From NCBI GenBank assembly GCA_900466005.1, contig UEGQ01000028.1, positions 1 through 36,080 on the forward strand: a DNA stretch of 36,080 nucleotides, read 5' to 3'. Shown piece after piece: positions 19,379 to 27,393 of the stretch. The translations under genes were made by a program, and so were the position numbers. Position 1 is the first letter of the stretch, and each line of letters opens with the position of its first letter. The stretch is from Hyphomicrobiales bacterium. GTDB taxonomy: Bacteria > Pseudomonadota > Alphaproteobacteria > Rhizobiales > Rhizobiaceae. The notes beneath the pieces were generated by a model that saw only the letters and a list, made by a program, of their open reading frames with translations, ran no database searches and was not told the DNA's origin.

Positions 19379-20182
19379 TCAGTGTTTCAGGTCGAGCGCG
19401 ATCGCTTCGATGCGCTCCAGAATGGTCTTGAGATGGACGCGCAGCCGCTCGGCCTTCTCTTCGTCATAGGCAAACGGTGGTGCCTCGGAGGCGAGGTGGC
19501 TGATCTGCGCCAGCTCCATCTGGATCGCGTGCACGCCCGTCTCCGGCCGGCCGTAATGGCGGGTCGTCCAGCCGCCCTTGAAGCGGCCGTTGACGACATG
19601 GGTGTAGCCCTCGGCAGAGGCTGCGATGTCTGCCGCGGCGGCCTGTATGCGTGGATCGCAGGTCCGGCCCATGTCGGTGCCGATGTTGAAATCCGGAAGC
19701 CTGCCCTCGAACAGGAAGGGGATCAACGAGCGGATCGAATGGCAGTCATAGACGACGGCGATGCCGTGGAGCGCCTTCACCCGTTCGATCTCGGCGGCGA
19801 GCGCCGCATGATAGGGGGCGTGGAAGGCGGCCAGCCGGCGAGCGACATCATCCTCCGTCGGCGTTTCGCCGTCCTTCCAGATCGGCACGCCGTCGAAATC
19901 CGTCTCGGGCACGAGGCCGGTCGTGTTCTGGCCGGGATAGAGGCTGACACCTTCCGGATCGCGGTTGGCGTCGATCACGTAGCGGTGGAAGGTCGCCCGT
20001 ACCGTCGTCGCGTCGGCCAAGAGGCCGGCGTAAAGCTCATGGATATGCCAGTCGGTATCGGCGAGCAGCCGTCCGTTGTCGTTCAGGCGTGCCCGGATGT
20101 CCGGCGGGACTTCGGTGCCCGTATGGGGGAAGGCGAGGATGACGGGCGAGGTGCCGCGGGTGAGTTCGAAGATCTGCGTCAT
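19379..20182 (-). CDS. hutG: N-formylglutamate deformylase
   Basis: A 267-residue FGase-family zinc hydrolase that removes formate from N-formylglutamate to yield glutamate. Metal-site blocks are visible: VILAFPHTGTEVP near the N-terminus, VVYDCHSIRS, and a later HYGRPETGVHAIQMELAQ. It is the last enzyme of the five-step pathway and fits with hutF, whose product it uses; the four-step alternative would need a formiminoglutamase instead. The gene lies 10 bases upstream of hutU, but 244 bases downstream of hutH, where an inverted RIME-like pair is inserted. Confidence 0.95.
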   Translation of the reverse strand: MTQIFELTRGTSPVILAFPHTGTEVPPDIRARLNDNGRLLADTDWHIHELYAGLLADATTVRATFHRYVIDANRDPEGVSLYPGQNTTGLVPETDFDGVPIWKDGETPTEDDVARRLAAFHAPYHAALAAEIERVKALHGIAVVYDCHSIRSLIPFLFEGRLPDFNIGTDMGRTCDPRIQAAAADIAASAEGYTHVVNGRFKGGWTTRHYGRPETGVHAIQMELAQISHLASEAPPFAYDEEKAERLRVHLKTILERIEAIALDLKH

Positions 20183-20211
20183 AGGGGACGCTCCCTGAAG
20201 TGCTCCGGGTT

Positions 20212-20269
20212 ACCCCCCTCTGGTCTGCCGACCATCTCCCCCACAAGGGGGGAGATCGACCCGCGGCAG
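20212..20269 (+). repeat. RIME-like palindromic intergenic element, left copy
   Basis: This copy begins ACCCCCCTCTG and contains two nested hairpins, TGGT-CTGCCG-ACCA and ATCTCCCCC-ACAAG-GGGGGAGAT. It matches the type of rhizobial intergenic mosaic element (RIME). A second copy lies inverted at 20351-20407. It may sit in the hut mRNA between hutH and hutG. Confidence 0.8.
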
Positions 20270-20350
20270 ATGCCTCGTACTTCTCTGGTGTCAAATGAAA
20301 TGACCAAGGCGTTGTCGCCATCCGCAGCGATCATGGTCCAGCGGGAGCGC

Positions 20351-20407
20351 CGGCTGCAGCCGATCTCCCCCCTTGTGGGGGAGATGCCCGGCAGGGCAGA
20401 GGGGGGT
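20351..20407 (-). repeat. RIME-like palindromic intergenic element, right (inverted) copy
   Basis: Read on the minus strand, this copy is nearly the same as the left one over about 47 bases. The differences fall in the small hairpin, which reads TGCC-CTGCCG-GGCA here instead of TGGT-CTGCCG-ACCA, so pairing is kept by changes in both arms. The pair of copies could fold into one long structure with an 81-base loop. The 244-base gap between hutG and hutH holds nothing else that I recognise. Confidence 0.8.
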
Positions 20408-20426
20408 GAAAAGAACAGCATGACGC

Positions 20427-21962
20427 TCACCCCTCCAGTTCCGGAAGAATGCCGGCGGAGACGGAGGCATTGAGCGTGCCGCCGGACACCAGCGCGGCTG
20501 CGGCGGCGAGGTCCGGTGCCATGTAGCGGTCCTCGTCGAGCGCGGGGACCACGGTCCGCAGCGTCGCGATGGCGCTTAGGAGTTCCGGGCTGGTCGCAAG
20601 CGGTGCGCGGAATTCCACGCCCTGTGCCGCCGCCAGAAGTTCGATGCCGACGATCGCGAAGAGGTTTTCCGTCATCTGCAAGAGGCGCCGGGCGCCGTGG
20701 CAGGCCATCGAGACGTGGTCTTCCTGGTTGGCCGAGGTCGGCGTGGAATCGACCGAGGCCGGATGCGACATCTGCTTGTTCTCGCTCATCAGCGCAGCGG
20801 ACGTCACCTCGGCGATCATCAGCCCGGAGTTGAGGCCGGGCTTTCTGGCGAGGAAGGCTGGCAAGCCGTAGGAGAGGGCGGGGTCGACGAGAAGGGCGAT
20901 ACGGCGCTGGGAGATTGCACCGATCTCGCAGACCGCAATAGCGATCTGGTCGGCGGCAAAGGCGACGGGCTCGGCGTGGAAATTGCCGCCGGAGACGACG
21001 CTGTCGTCGGAAAGCACCAGCGGATTGTCGGTGACCGCATTGGCCTCGATTTCGAGCGTGCGGCCGGCCATGCGCAGGAGGTCGAGGCAGGCGCCGTCGA
21101 CCTGCGGCTGGCAGCGGATGCAATAGGGGTCCTGCACGCGCTCGTCGCCGTCGAGATGGCTCTGACGGATCACCGATCCGGAAAGCAGCCCGCGGAGCGC
21201 CGCTGCGGTGTCGATCTGGCCCTTGTGGCCGCGCAATGTATGGATGTCGGCGGTGAAGGGGGCGGACGAACCCATGGCAGCATCGGTCGAGAGCGCGCCG
21301 GTGATCAGCGCCGACTGGGCGGCGCGGTGGGCACGAAACAGGCCGGCGAGCGCGAGCGCCGTCGAGGCCTGGGTGCCGTTGATGAGGGCGAGCCCCTCCT
21401 TGGCGGCGAGCACGACGGGGGCGAGCCCCGCCTTTTCGAGAGCGACGCGGCCGGGAAGCCGGACACCTTCGAAATAAGCCTCGCCTTCGCCCATCATCAC
21501 GGCGGCGAGATGGGCGAGCGGTGCGAGATCGCCGGACGCGCCGACCGAACCCTTTTCCGGAATGACCGGCGTCACACGCCGTTCCAGCATCGCCTCGATC
21601 AGCCGGATCAGGGTGAGCTGGACGCCGGATGCGCCACGCCCGAGCGAGATCAGTTTCAGCGCCATGATCAGACGGACGATGTTTTCCGGTAGCGGTGCGC
21701 CGACGCCGCAGCAGTGGGAGAGGATGAGGTTGCGCTGGAGCGTCGCCGTATCGGCCGCGTCGATCTTGATCGAGGCGAGTTTGCCGAAACCGGTGTTGAC
21801 GCCGTAGACGGGCTCGTTGCCGGCCGCGATCGCGGCGATCCGCGCGGCGGCCCTCTCTATGGCCTGATCGAAGCTGTGGTCGAGAATTGCGGCCTTGCCG
21901 CTCCAGTAGATGGCGGCGAGATCCGAAAGGGTGACGCTACCGGGATGAAGGGTGATGGTCAT
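20427..21962 (-). CDS. hutH: Histidine ammonia-lyase
   Basis: A 511-residue enzyme that deaminates histidine to urocanate, the first step of the pathway. The Ala-Ser-Gly triad that cyclises to the MIO cofactor is at residues 142-144 (GSVGASGDLAPLA), exactly the usual place, and the YGVNTGFGKLA block is near residue 53. The ATG at 21962 (MTITLHPGSV) gives the normal length; the frame stays open 40 codons further upstream without family likeness. The gene follows hutI after 112 bases. Confidence 0.97.
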   Translation of the reverse strand: MTITLHPGSVTLSDLAAIYWSGKAAILDHSFDQAIERAAARIAAIAAGNEPVYGVNTGFGKLASIKIDAADTATLQRNLILSHCCGVGAPLPENIVRLIMALKLISLGRGASGVQLTLIRLIEAMLERRVTPVIPEKGSVGASGDLAPLAHLAAVMMGEGEAYFEGVRLPGRVALEKAGLAPVVLAAKEGLALINGTQASTALALAGLFRAHRAAQSALITGALSTDAAMGSSAPFTADIHTLRGHKGQIDTAAALRGLLSGSVIRQSHLDGDERVQDPYCIRCQPQVDGACLDLLRMAGRTLEIEANAVTDNPLVLSDDSVVSGGNFHAEPVAFAADQIAIAVCEIGAISQRRIALLVDPALSYGLPAFLARKPGLNSGLMIAEVTSAALMSENKQMSHPASVDSTPTSANQEDHVSMACHGARRLLQMTENLFAIVGIELLAAAQGVEFRAPLATSPELLSAIATLRTVVPALDEDRYMAPDLAAAAALVSGGTLNASVSAGILPELEG

Positions 21963-22074
21963 GGGTGGTTTCCAGTGCTGGCGTCTCGTGACAGGCTTTG
22001 TCCCGTGATCTCCGTGCTGATCCATGAGACAGGTGAGAAAAGGCGGCGACAACGTCGCGGAACGCGGTCGAGCA

Positions 22075-23289
22075 TCATTCACCCTTCCAGACGCGCCGGT
22101 GCAGCGGGTTGAAGCCGATCCGGTAGACGAGTTCGGCGGGCTCCCCTATGTCCCAGAGGCAGAAGTCGGCCGATTTCCCGACCTCGAGCGTACCGGTCTC
22201 TCCGATCCGGCCCAGCGCGCGCGCCGCCTCGCGCGTCACGCCGGCGAGGCATTCCGTGACCGTCAGTCCGAAGAGGGTCGCGCCCATGTTCATGGTGAGG
22301 AGCAGCGAGGTGAGCGGCGAGGTGCCCGGATTGTTGTCGGTCGCGAGTGCGACCGGCACGCCGTGCTTGCGGAAGAGATCGACCGGCGGCTTTCGCGTCT
22401 CGCGCAGGAAATAGAAGGCGCCGGGAAGGAGAACGGCGACGGTGCCGGCCTTCGCCATCGCGTTCGTGCCCGGCTCGTCGGTATATTCGAGGTGATCGGC
22501 CGATAACGCGCCGCAGGATGCTGCGAGCGCGGCACCGGAAAGATTCGAGAGCTGGTCGGCGTGGAGCTTCACCGGCAGGCCGAGTGCTCGGGCCGCGTCG
22601 AAGACGAGCCGGATCTCGTCCGGAGAGAAGGCGATCCCTTCGCAGAAGCCATCGACGGCGTCCACGAGGCCCTCAGCCTGCGCGGCCTTCATGCCGGGGA
22701 TTACCACGTCGCGGATGAAGTCGCGGTTGCGACCCCTGTAGTCGGCCGGTGTCGCGTGTGCTCCGAGATAGGTCGTGGTGATCGACACCCGCCGCAGGCT
22801 GGCGAGCCTGCGTGCGGCCCTCAGCATCTTCAGCTCGTCGTCGATGGTCAGGCCGTAGCCCGACTTGATTTCGATGGTGGTGACGCCCTCGGCCAACAGC
22901 GCGTCGAGGCGCGGCAGGCTCTCAAGGACGAGATCGTCCTCGCTTGCGGCACGAACCTTGCCGACCGAGGAAACGATGCCGCCGCCCGCCCTTGCGATCT
23001 CGTCGTAGCTCGCGCCGGCAAGCCGCATCTGGAACTCGTTCGCACGGTTGCCGGCGTGGACGAGATGGGTGTGGCAATCGACGAGGCCGGGCGTGATCCA
23101 GCGACCTTCGCAATCGACCACGTCGGAGGAGGTGAGGAGCGCGGAGGGCAGGTCGGCCGCCGGTCCCGCATAGGCGATGCGTCCGTCGCGGACGACGAGA
23201 GCGGCGTCTTCGACGATGCCGAGCCCGGAACGTCTCGGATCGAGCGTCGCGAGCCGCGCATTGGTCCAGACGCGAACCGGCAATGCCAT
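22075..23289 (-). CDS. hutI: Imidazolonepropionase
   Basis: A 404-residue amidohydrolase that opens the ring of imidazolonepropionate to give N-formimino-glutamate, the third step. Metal-binding VDCHTHLVHAGNR is near residue 70, and later blocks IEIKSGYGL, LHADQLSN and ALATDNNPGTSP are typical of HutI. The ATG at 23289 is chosen because GAGGAGGAA precedes it properly; a start six codons earlier is possible but lacks such a site. It is the first gene of the minus-strand hut transcript and is divergent from hutF. Confidence 0.97.
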   Translation of the reverse strand: MALPVRVWTNARLATLDPRRSGLGIVEDAALVVRDGRIAYAGPAADLPSALLTSSDVVDCEGRWITPGLVDCHTHLVHAGNRANEFQMRLAGASYDEIARAGGGIVSSVGKVRAASEDDLVLESLPRLDALLAEGVTTIEIKSGYGLTIDDELKMLRAARRLASLRRVSITTTYLGAHATPADYRGRNRDFIRDVVIPGMKAAQAEGLVDAVDGFCEGIAFSPDEIRLVFDAARALGLPVKLHADQLSNLSGAALAASCGALSADHLEYTDEPGTNAMAKAGTVAVLLPGAFYFLRETRKPPVDLFRKHGVPVALATDNNPGTSPLTSLLLTMNMGATLFGLTVTECLAGVTREAARALGRIGETGTLEVGKSADFCLWDIGEPAELVYRIGFNPLHRRVWKGE

Positions 23290-23333
23290 GTCGTTCCTCC
23301 TCCTCAACGGTGTTGCGTAACGCCCGTTTCTGG

Positions 23334-23352
23334 AATATGTATATACTTAATC
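23334..23352. promoter_or_regulatory. hutC: Candidate HutC operator in the hutI-hutF divergent promoter
   Basis: The palindrome GTATATAC at 23339-23346, in the context ATATGTATATACTTA, lies in the 109-base gap between hutI and hutF. Known HutC operators in other proteobacteria are built around a TGTATATACA-like palindrome, so a HutC dimer here could repress both transcripts until urocanate accumulates. The match is by eye and the flanks are only partly symmetrical. Confidence 0.6.
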
Positions 23353-23398
23353 GAAAACGATGCAAGACGAAAAACGATCGACGAGGGAGGATGGGCCG

Positions 23399-24745
23399 AT
23401 GGCCTCGATACATGCGAAGCTGGCGCTCCTGCCGGACGGCTGGGCGAGCGATGTCCGGATCAGCCTCAACGGGCGCGAGATCGATACGGTCGAGCCGGGC
23501 ACCGAGGCCGGCCCTGACGACGAGCGCCACGATGTCCTTCTTCCGGCGATGGCGAACCTTCACAGCCATGCCTTCCAGCGCGGCATGGCGGGACTTGCCG
23601 AGACACGCGGGCCGGCGGAAGACAATTTCTGGAGCTGGCGGACGGTGATGTACAAGTTCGCCCTCTCGATGAACCCCGACCAGATGCAGGCGATTGCGGC
23701 ACAGCTCTATGTCGAGATGCTGGAGGCGGGGTTTTCGCGCGTCGGCGAGTTCCACTATCTCCACCACGACAAGGACGGCCGGCCCTATGCCGACATCGCC
23801 GAGATGGCGACCCGCATCGTCTCGGCGGCGGAGGAGACCGGGATCGGGCTCACCCTGTTGCCCGTCTTCTATGCCCATTCGAATTTCGGCGGGCTTGCCC
23901 CGACCGACGGTCAGCGGCGCTTCATTTGCGACCTCGACGTATTCGGCCGTCTCTTCGACGGGGCAAGACATGTGGCGAGCCGATTGCCGGGTGCCGTCAC
24001 CGGGATCGCCCCGCACAGCCTGCGCGCCGTCACGCCCGACGAGCTTGCCGCCCTGACGACGCTCGCTCCCGAAGGGCCGATCCATATCCATGCGGCGGAG
24101 CAGGTGAAGGAGGTGGACGATTGCGTCGCCGCGCTTCAGAGGCGCCCCGTCGAATGGCTGCTGGAAAACGCCGGCGTCGACGGGCGTTGGTGCCTGATCC
24201 ACGCCACCCACATGACGGCAGAAGAGGCGCGGGAGCTCGCCCGCTCCGGCGCCGTCGCAGGTCTTTGCCCGGTTACCGAGGCCAATCTCGGCGACGGGTT
24301 CTTCGAGGCGGAGACTTATCTGGCGAACGCCGGCGCATTCGGCATCGGTTCGGACTCCAACGTGCTGATCGGCATTCGTGACGAATTGCGGCAGCTCGAA
24401 TATGCACAACGCCTCGCAGGACGGGCGCGCAACATCGTCGCCGTTCCCGGCGGGTCGACCGGGCGGCGCCTCTTCGATGGGGCGATAGCAGGTGGTGCGC
24501 AGGCACTCGGCACGCGCTTGGGGCTGGTTGCCGGTGCGCCGGCGGACATGATGACACTCGACCGCTCCGCCGTCCCTTACGTTGGCGCCGACCAAATCCT
24601 CGACCACTTCATCTTCGCGAACGGCGTCCGCGTCGGTTCGGTCTGGGCGGGCGGACGCAAGCTTGTCGACGGCGGGCAACATGTCCATCGCGAGGAGATC
24701 GCTGCGCGGTTTCGCCAGGTGATGACGGAACTCGTCTCCGGTTGA
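23399..24745 (+). CDS. hutF: Formimidoylglutamate deiminase
   Basis: A 448-residue amidohydrolase that deiminates N-formimino-L-glutamate to N-formylglutamate and ammonia. Metal ligands are seen in NLHSHAFQRGM (His55, His57), HIHAAEQVKEVDDC, and GSDSNVLIGIRDEL with the catalytic Asp. The ATG at 23399 is used because GGGAGG ends 8 bases before it; an in-frame ATG at 23360 has no ribosome site and falls close to the operator. It pairs with hutG to make the five-step route. hutC follows on the same strand after 91 bases. Confidence 0.96.
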   Translation: MASIHAKLALLPDGWASDVRISLNGREIDTVEPGTEAGPDDERHDVLLPAMANLHSHAFQRGMAGLAETRGPAEDNFWSWRTVMYKFALSMNPDQMQAIAAQLYVEMLEAGFSRVGEFHYLHHDKDGRPYADIAEMATRIVSAAEETGIGLTLLPVFYAHSNFGGLAPTDGQRRFICDLDVFGRLFDGARHVASRLPGAVTGIAPHSLRAVTPDELAALTTLAPEGPIHIHAAEQVKEVDDCVAALQRRPVEWLLENAGVDGRWCLIHATHMTAEEARELARSGAVAGLCPVTEANLGDGFFEAETYLANAGAFGIGSDSNVLIGIRDELRQLEYAQRLAGRARNIVAVPGGSTGRRLFDGAIAGGAQALGTRLGLVAGAPADMMTLDRSAVPYVGADQILDHFIFANGVRVGSVWAGGRKLVDGGQHVHREEIAARFRQVMTELVSG

Positions 24746-24836
24746 CCCCGTGCGGCGCTCGGCCGAGATTCCGTTTCAGTCCGGCCGATGGCTGCGCTAA
24801 AGCAGGGCGATCAATGTAGGCGGGGACGGGCGACCA

Positions 24837-25586
24837 GTGACGACGAAGACCGGTTTAGGCAAGGAAGCGACCTTGCACCAGCGCATCCTGCGCGACATCG
24901 AGAGCCGGATCCTGAGCGGCGAATGGCCGCCGGGGCATCGTATTCCCTTCGAGGTCGACCTCGCGACCGAATATGGCTGCTCCCGCATGACGGTCAACAA
25001 GGTGATGACTGAGCTCGCCAAGGCGGGGCTCATCGAGCGACACAGGAAGGCCGGCAGCTTCGTCCGTCAGCCGCAGGCACAATCGGCGGTGCTGGAAATC
25101 CACGACATCGAGGCGGAGGTGAAATCGCTCGGCCTCGCTTATGGCTTCACCCTCGTTCGCAAGGCCGAACACATCGCGACGGCCGATGATCGCCGGTTGC
25201 TCGACATCGGGGAGGGTGCGGCGGTGGCGCAGGTTCTCTGCGTTCATTTCGCCGGCGAGCGCCCCTTCTGCTTAGAGGAACGCCTCATCAACCTCGCGGT
25301 CGTGCCCGAAGCGGCAGGCTCGGATTTTGCCGGAATGCCGCCCGGCCGCTGGCTGCTGCGCCAGGTGCCCTGGACGACCGCCGAACACAGGATCAGCGCC
25401 GTTTCGGCCGGGACCGAGACGGCCCGCGTGCTGCGGATCGCGAAGGGGGCGGCCTGTCTGGTGATCGAGCGGCGGACCTGGAGCGGGCAGGGTCCGGTGA
25501 CATGGGTCCGCTTCACCTATCCCGGAGAGAGCCACACGCTCGTCGCCCGTTTCACGCCGGCCTCGAACCAGCCGGAACGGTCATGA
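24837..25586 (+). CDS. hutC: GntR-family (HutC/UTRA) histidine-utilisation repressor
   Basis: A 249-residue regulator with an N-terminal winged helix at about residues 12-75 (LHQRILRDIESRILSGEWPPG, shown as LHQRILRDIES and ILSGEWPPG, then YGCSRMTVNKVMTELAKAG and the wing RHRKAGSFV) and a C-terminal UTRA ligand domain with blocks RPFCLEERLINLAVVP and WTTAEHRISAV. The start is GTG at 24837; the site before it is weak and coupling to hutF across 91 bases is not expected. Family members sense urocanate. It presumably acts at the palindrome upstream of hutF. Confidence 0.93.
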   Translation: MTTKTGLGKEATLHQRILRDIESRILSGEWPPGHRIPFEVDLATEYGCSRMTVNKVMTELAKAGLIERHRKAGSFVRQPQAQSAVLEIHDIEAEVKSLGLAYGFTLVRKAEHIATADDRRLLDIGEGAAVAQVLCVHFAGERPFCLEERLINLAVVPEAAGSDFAGMPPGRWLLRQVPWTTAEHRISAVSAGTETARVLRIAKGAACLVIERRTWSGQGPVTWVRFTYPGESHTLVARFTPASNQPERS

Positions 25587-25898
25587 GGCCGTAGATGGTG
25601 TGGCGGCAACTGATGCCTGCTTTGGGGCGTACAAAGTTCTGGCCACGAGAAACCCTCATGTCCATTCAAGTGAACAAGATTGTAGCCGTGTCCCGCCAGA
25701 GAAGCTACTCCAGAGTCACACACCAGGCGCTCGCCATGCTCGTCTGCCTGTCTTCGCAGATTACCTGCGCATGTCGACTGCGCGATTTTCTGAGGATACC
25801 GCCTCCTGGCAAGCGAGATCTTATGCGGACATAAACCGGACATCGCCGCCTGGAGTTTTTAGCTGTCAATTTATCTAACATATTGGTATCATGCAATT
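25587..25898. other. Gene-free stretch with a partial duplication of the fic 5' end
   Basis: No credible gene is seen in these 312 bases. The short open frames have no family likeness. The 13-base sequence ATAAACCGGACAT occurs at 25831-25843 and again at 25909-25921 inside the first codons of fic; both copies are preceded by TTATGCG, so 25821-25843 looks like a degraded copy of the fic start region. That upstream copy hits a stop after three codons. The stretch from about 25850 is AT-rich and probably holds the fic promoter. It marks the edge of the acquired patch. Confidence 0.5.
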
Positions 25899-27131
25899 AT
25901 GCGTAACGATAAACCGGACATTGAAGCGGACATAAAAGCGGCAGAGGATCGCGGTGAATCTATCGGATTGATGGAGCCGATGACGATTGCCGAGGGCAGC
26001 AAGCACACCGGGCCGCTTCTCGATCTGGCGATGGAGTTGACCGCCGCCTCCGCCGGATTAAAGCGCAGCCTTCCTGCCGAAATCGCCACGGCGCTGTCCG
26101 ATCTCGTGCGTTCGATGAATTGCTATTACAGCAATCTGATCGAAGGTCACGATACACATCCGGTCGATATCGAGCGGGCACTTAGGAATGATTATAGTGC
26201 CGATCCACAGAAGCGAAACCTGCAACTCGAAGCCAGGGCGCACATCGAGGTGCAGCGCTGGATTGATCATGGCGGCATGACCGGGCGCGTTACCGCGCAG
26301 GAAACCATTCTGGAAATCCACAGGCGTTTTGGCGAACTGTTGCCGGACGAACTTTTGATCGTGACCAATCCCGACACCGGCGAAAAAGTTCGCATGGTGC
26401 CGGGGGTGCTACGGACGCGCGATGTAAAGGTCGGGCGTCATATCGCGATCAGCCCCGGCGCTATCCCCCGTTTCCTGAGCCGTTTTGATGGGGCTTATAA
26501 GATGCTAGGGCGCTCGCAAAAGCTGCTTGCCGTCGCGGCGGCTCACCATCGATTAGCCTGGATTCACCCGTTTCTGGACGGTAATGGCCGCGTCATCCGC
26601 TTGATGTCTTACGCGATGCTTCGGGAATTACTGGATACGGGCGGCATCTGGTCGATTGCGCGGGGCCTTGCGCGCAGCGAGACGTCCTATAAGGCGCATC
26701 TGATGGCCTGCGACGAACCACGACGCGGCAATCTCGATGGGCGCGGAACATTGAGCGAGACGGCGCTCGCCGATTTCACCCGCTTCTTTCTCGAAACGTG
26801 CCTGGATCAGGTGCGCTTCATGGAAGAGCTAATTGAGCCTGAACGCCTGCGCAGCCGTATCCTGCTATGGGCGGAAGAGGAAATCAGGCTCGGCAATCTG
26901 CCTGCCAAATCAACGAATGTTCTGGAGGCGCTGCTTTATCGTGGTAGCCTTCCGCGCGGCGATGTTGCCGATGTTGTCGGCGCGGGGGACCGGCAAGCGC
27001 GGCGCATCGTGTCTGCCTTAGCCGAGTATGCGGTTATCGTCTCGGAAAGCTCGCGCGCGCCTTTAAAACTGGCGTTTCCGGCAAAGCTGGCTTTTCGCTG
27101 GATGCCGGGGCTTTTTCCGGAAAAGCGCTAA
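25899..27131 (+). CDS. Fic family protein (class II, probable adenylyltransferase)
   Basis: A 410-residue protein with an intact Fic motif HPFLDGNGRVIR starting at His223, which catalyses transfer of AMP or another nucleotide part to hydroxyl side chains. An N-terminal inhibitory motif of the (S/T)xxxE(G/N) type is visible as SNLIEG at residues 78-83, placing it among self-inhibited class II Fic proteins. The C-terminal 80 residues (from NVLEALLYRGSLPRGDVADVVG) look like a winged helix, so a DNA-binding or regulatory role is possible. Base composition is less GC-rich than the hut genes beside it, and a degraded ArdA-like fragment follows. No small antitoxin gene is adjacent, as expected for a self-inhibited form. 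The target is unknown. Confidence 0.92.
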   Translation: MRNDKPDIEADIKAAEDRGESIGLMEPMTIAEGSKHTGPLLDLAMELTAASAGLKRSLPAEIATALSDLVRSMNCYYSNLIEGHDTHPVDIERALRNDYSADPQKRNLQLEARAHIEVQRWIDHGGMTGRVTAQETILEIHRRFGELLPDELLIVTNPDTGEKVRMVPGVLRTRDVKVGRHIAISPGAIPRFLSRFDGAYKMLGRSQKLLAVAAAHHRLAWIHPFLDGNGRVIRLMSYAMLRELLDTGGIWSIARGLARSETSYKAHLMACDEPRRGNLDGRGTLSETALADFTRFFLETCLDQVRFMEELIEPERLRSRILLWAEEEIRLGNLPAKSTNVLEALLYRGSLPRGDVADVVGAGDRQARRIVSALAEYAVIVSESSRAPLKLAFPAKLAFRWMPGLFPEKR

Positions 27132-27149
27132 CCTCGGGAAGACGACAGG

Positions 27150-27299
27150 GCACCGATAAATCAGCCACTCTCCGCCAATTTCGGTTTCGGTGTGGTCGAT
27201 GGCCAGATCGCGGGTGATGGCGTCATAGTCGATGTAGTGCGCAAGGTGATCGGGGATTTCACCGAACAGGCCTTCATCCACGCAGTCAGCTCTTTCATC
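27150..27299 (-). pseudogene. Remnant resembling the C-terminus of antirestriction protein ArdA
   Basis: On the minus strand this stretch reads a block with EGLFGEIPDHLAHYIDYD followed by AITRDLAIDHTETEIGG, close to the ArdA C-terminal pattern (G-x-[IL]-P-E-x-L-x-x-[YF]-[IF]-DYEA-[IY]-ARDL). The rest of an ArdA protein is missing: upstream codons in this frame make no sense, and a different frame just upstream reads PDDFDVDIYVLVR and then stops, which suggests a frameshift or fusion of two remnants. ArdA genes travel on plasmids and integrative elements, so this is probably the scar of a mobile element. The likeness is recalled, not searched. Confidence 0.5.
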
Positions 27300-27393
27300 G
27301 AACCAGCACGTAGATATCGACGTCGAAATCATCGGGATCAACGCTGGCCGGATCGAAGGGCTAACCTGGATGGGAGGAGTGAACGACTGCCTA

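Noticed and set aside
22922..24688. A 588-codon minus frame across hutF and into hutI
   Set aside because: It is antisense to hutF, which has all the amidohydrolase motifs, and runs out of frame into the hutI start region.
25595..25834. A 79-codon plus frame upstream of fic
   Set aside because: It has no convincing ribosome site or family likeness and overlaps the degraded fic copy.
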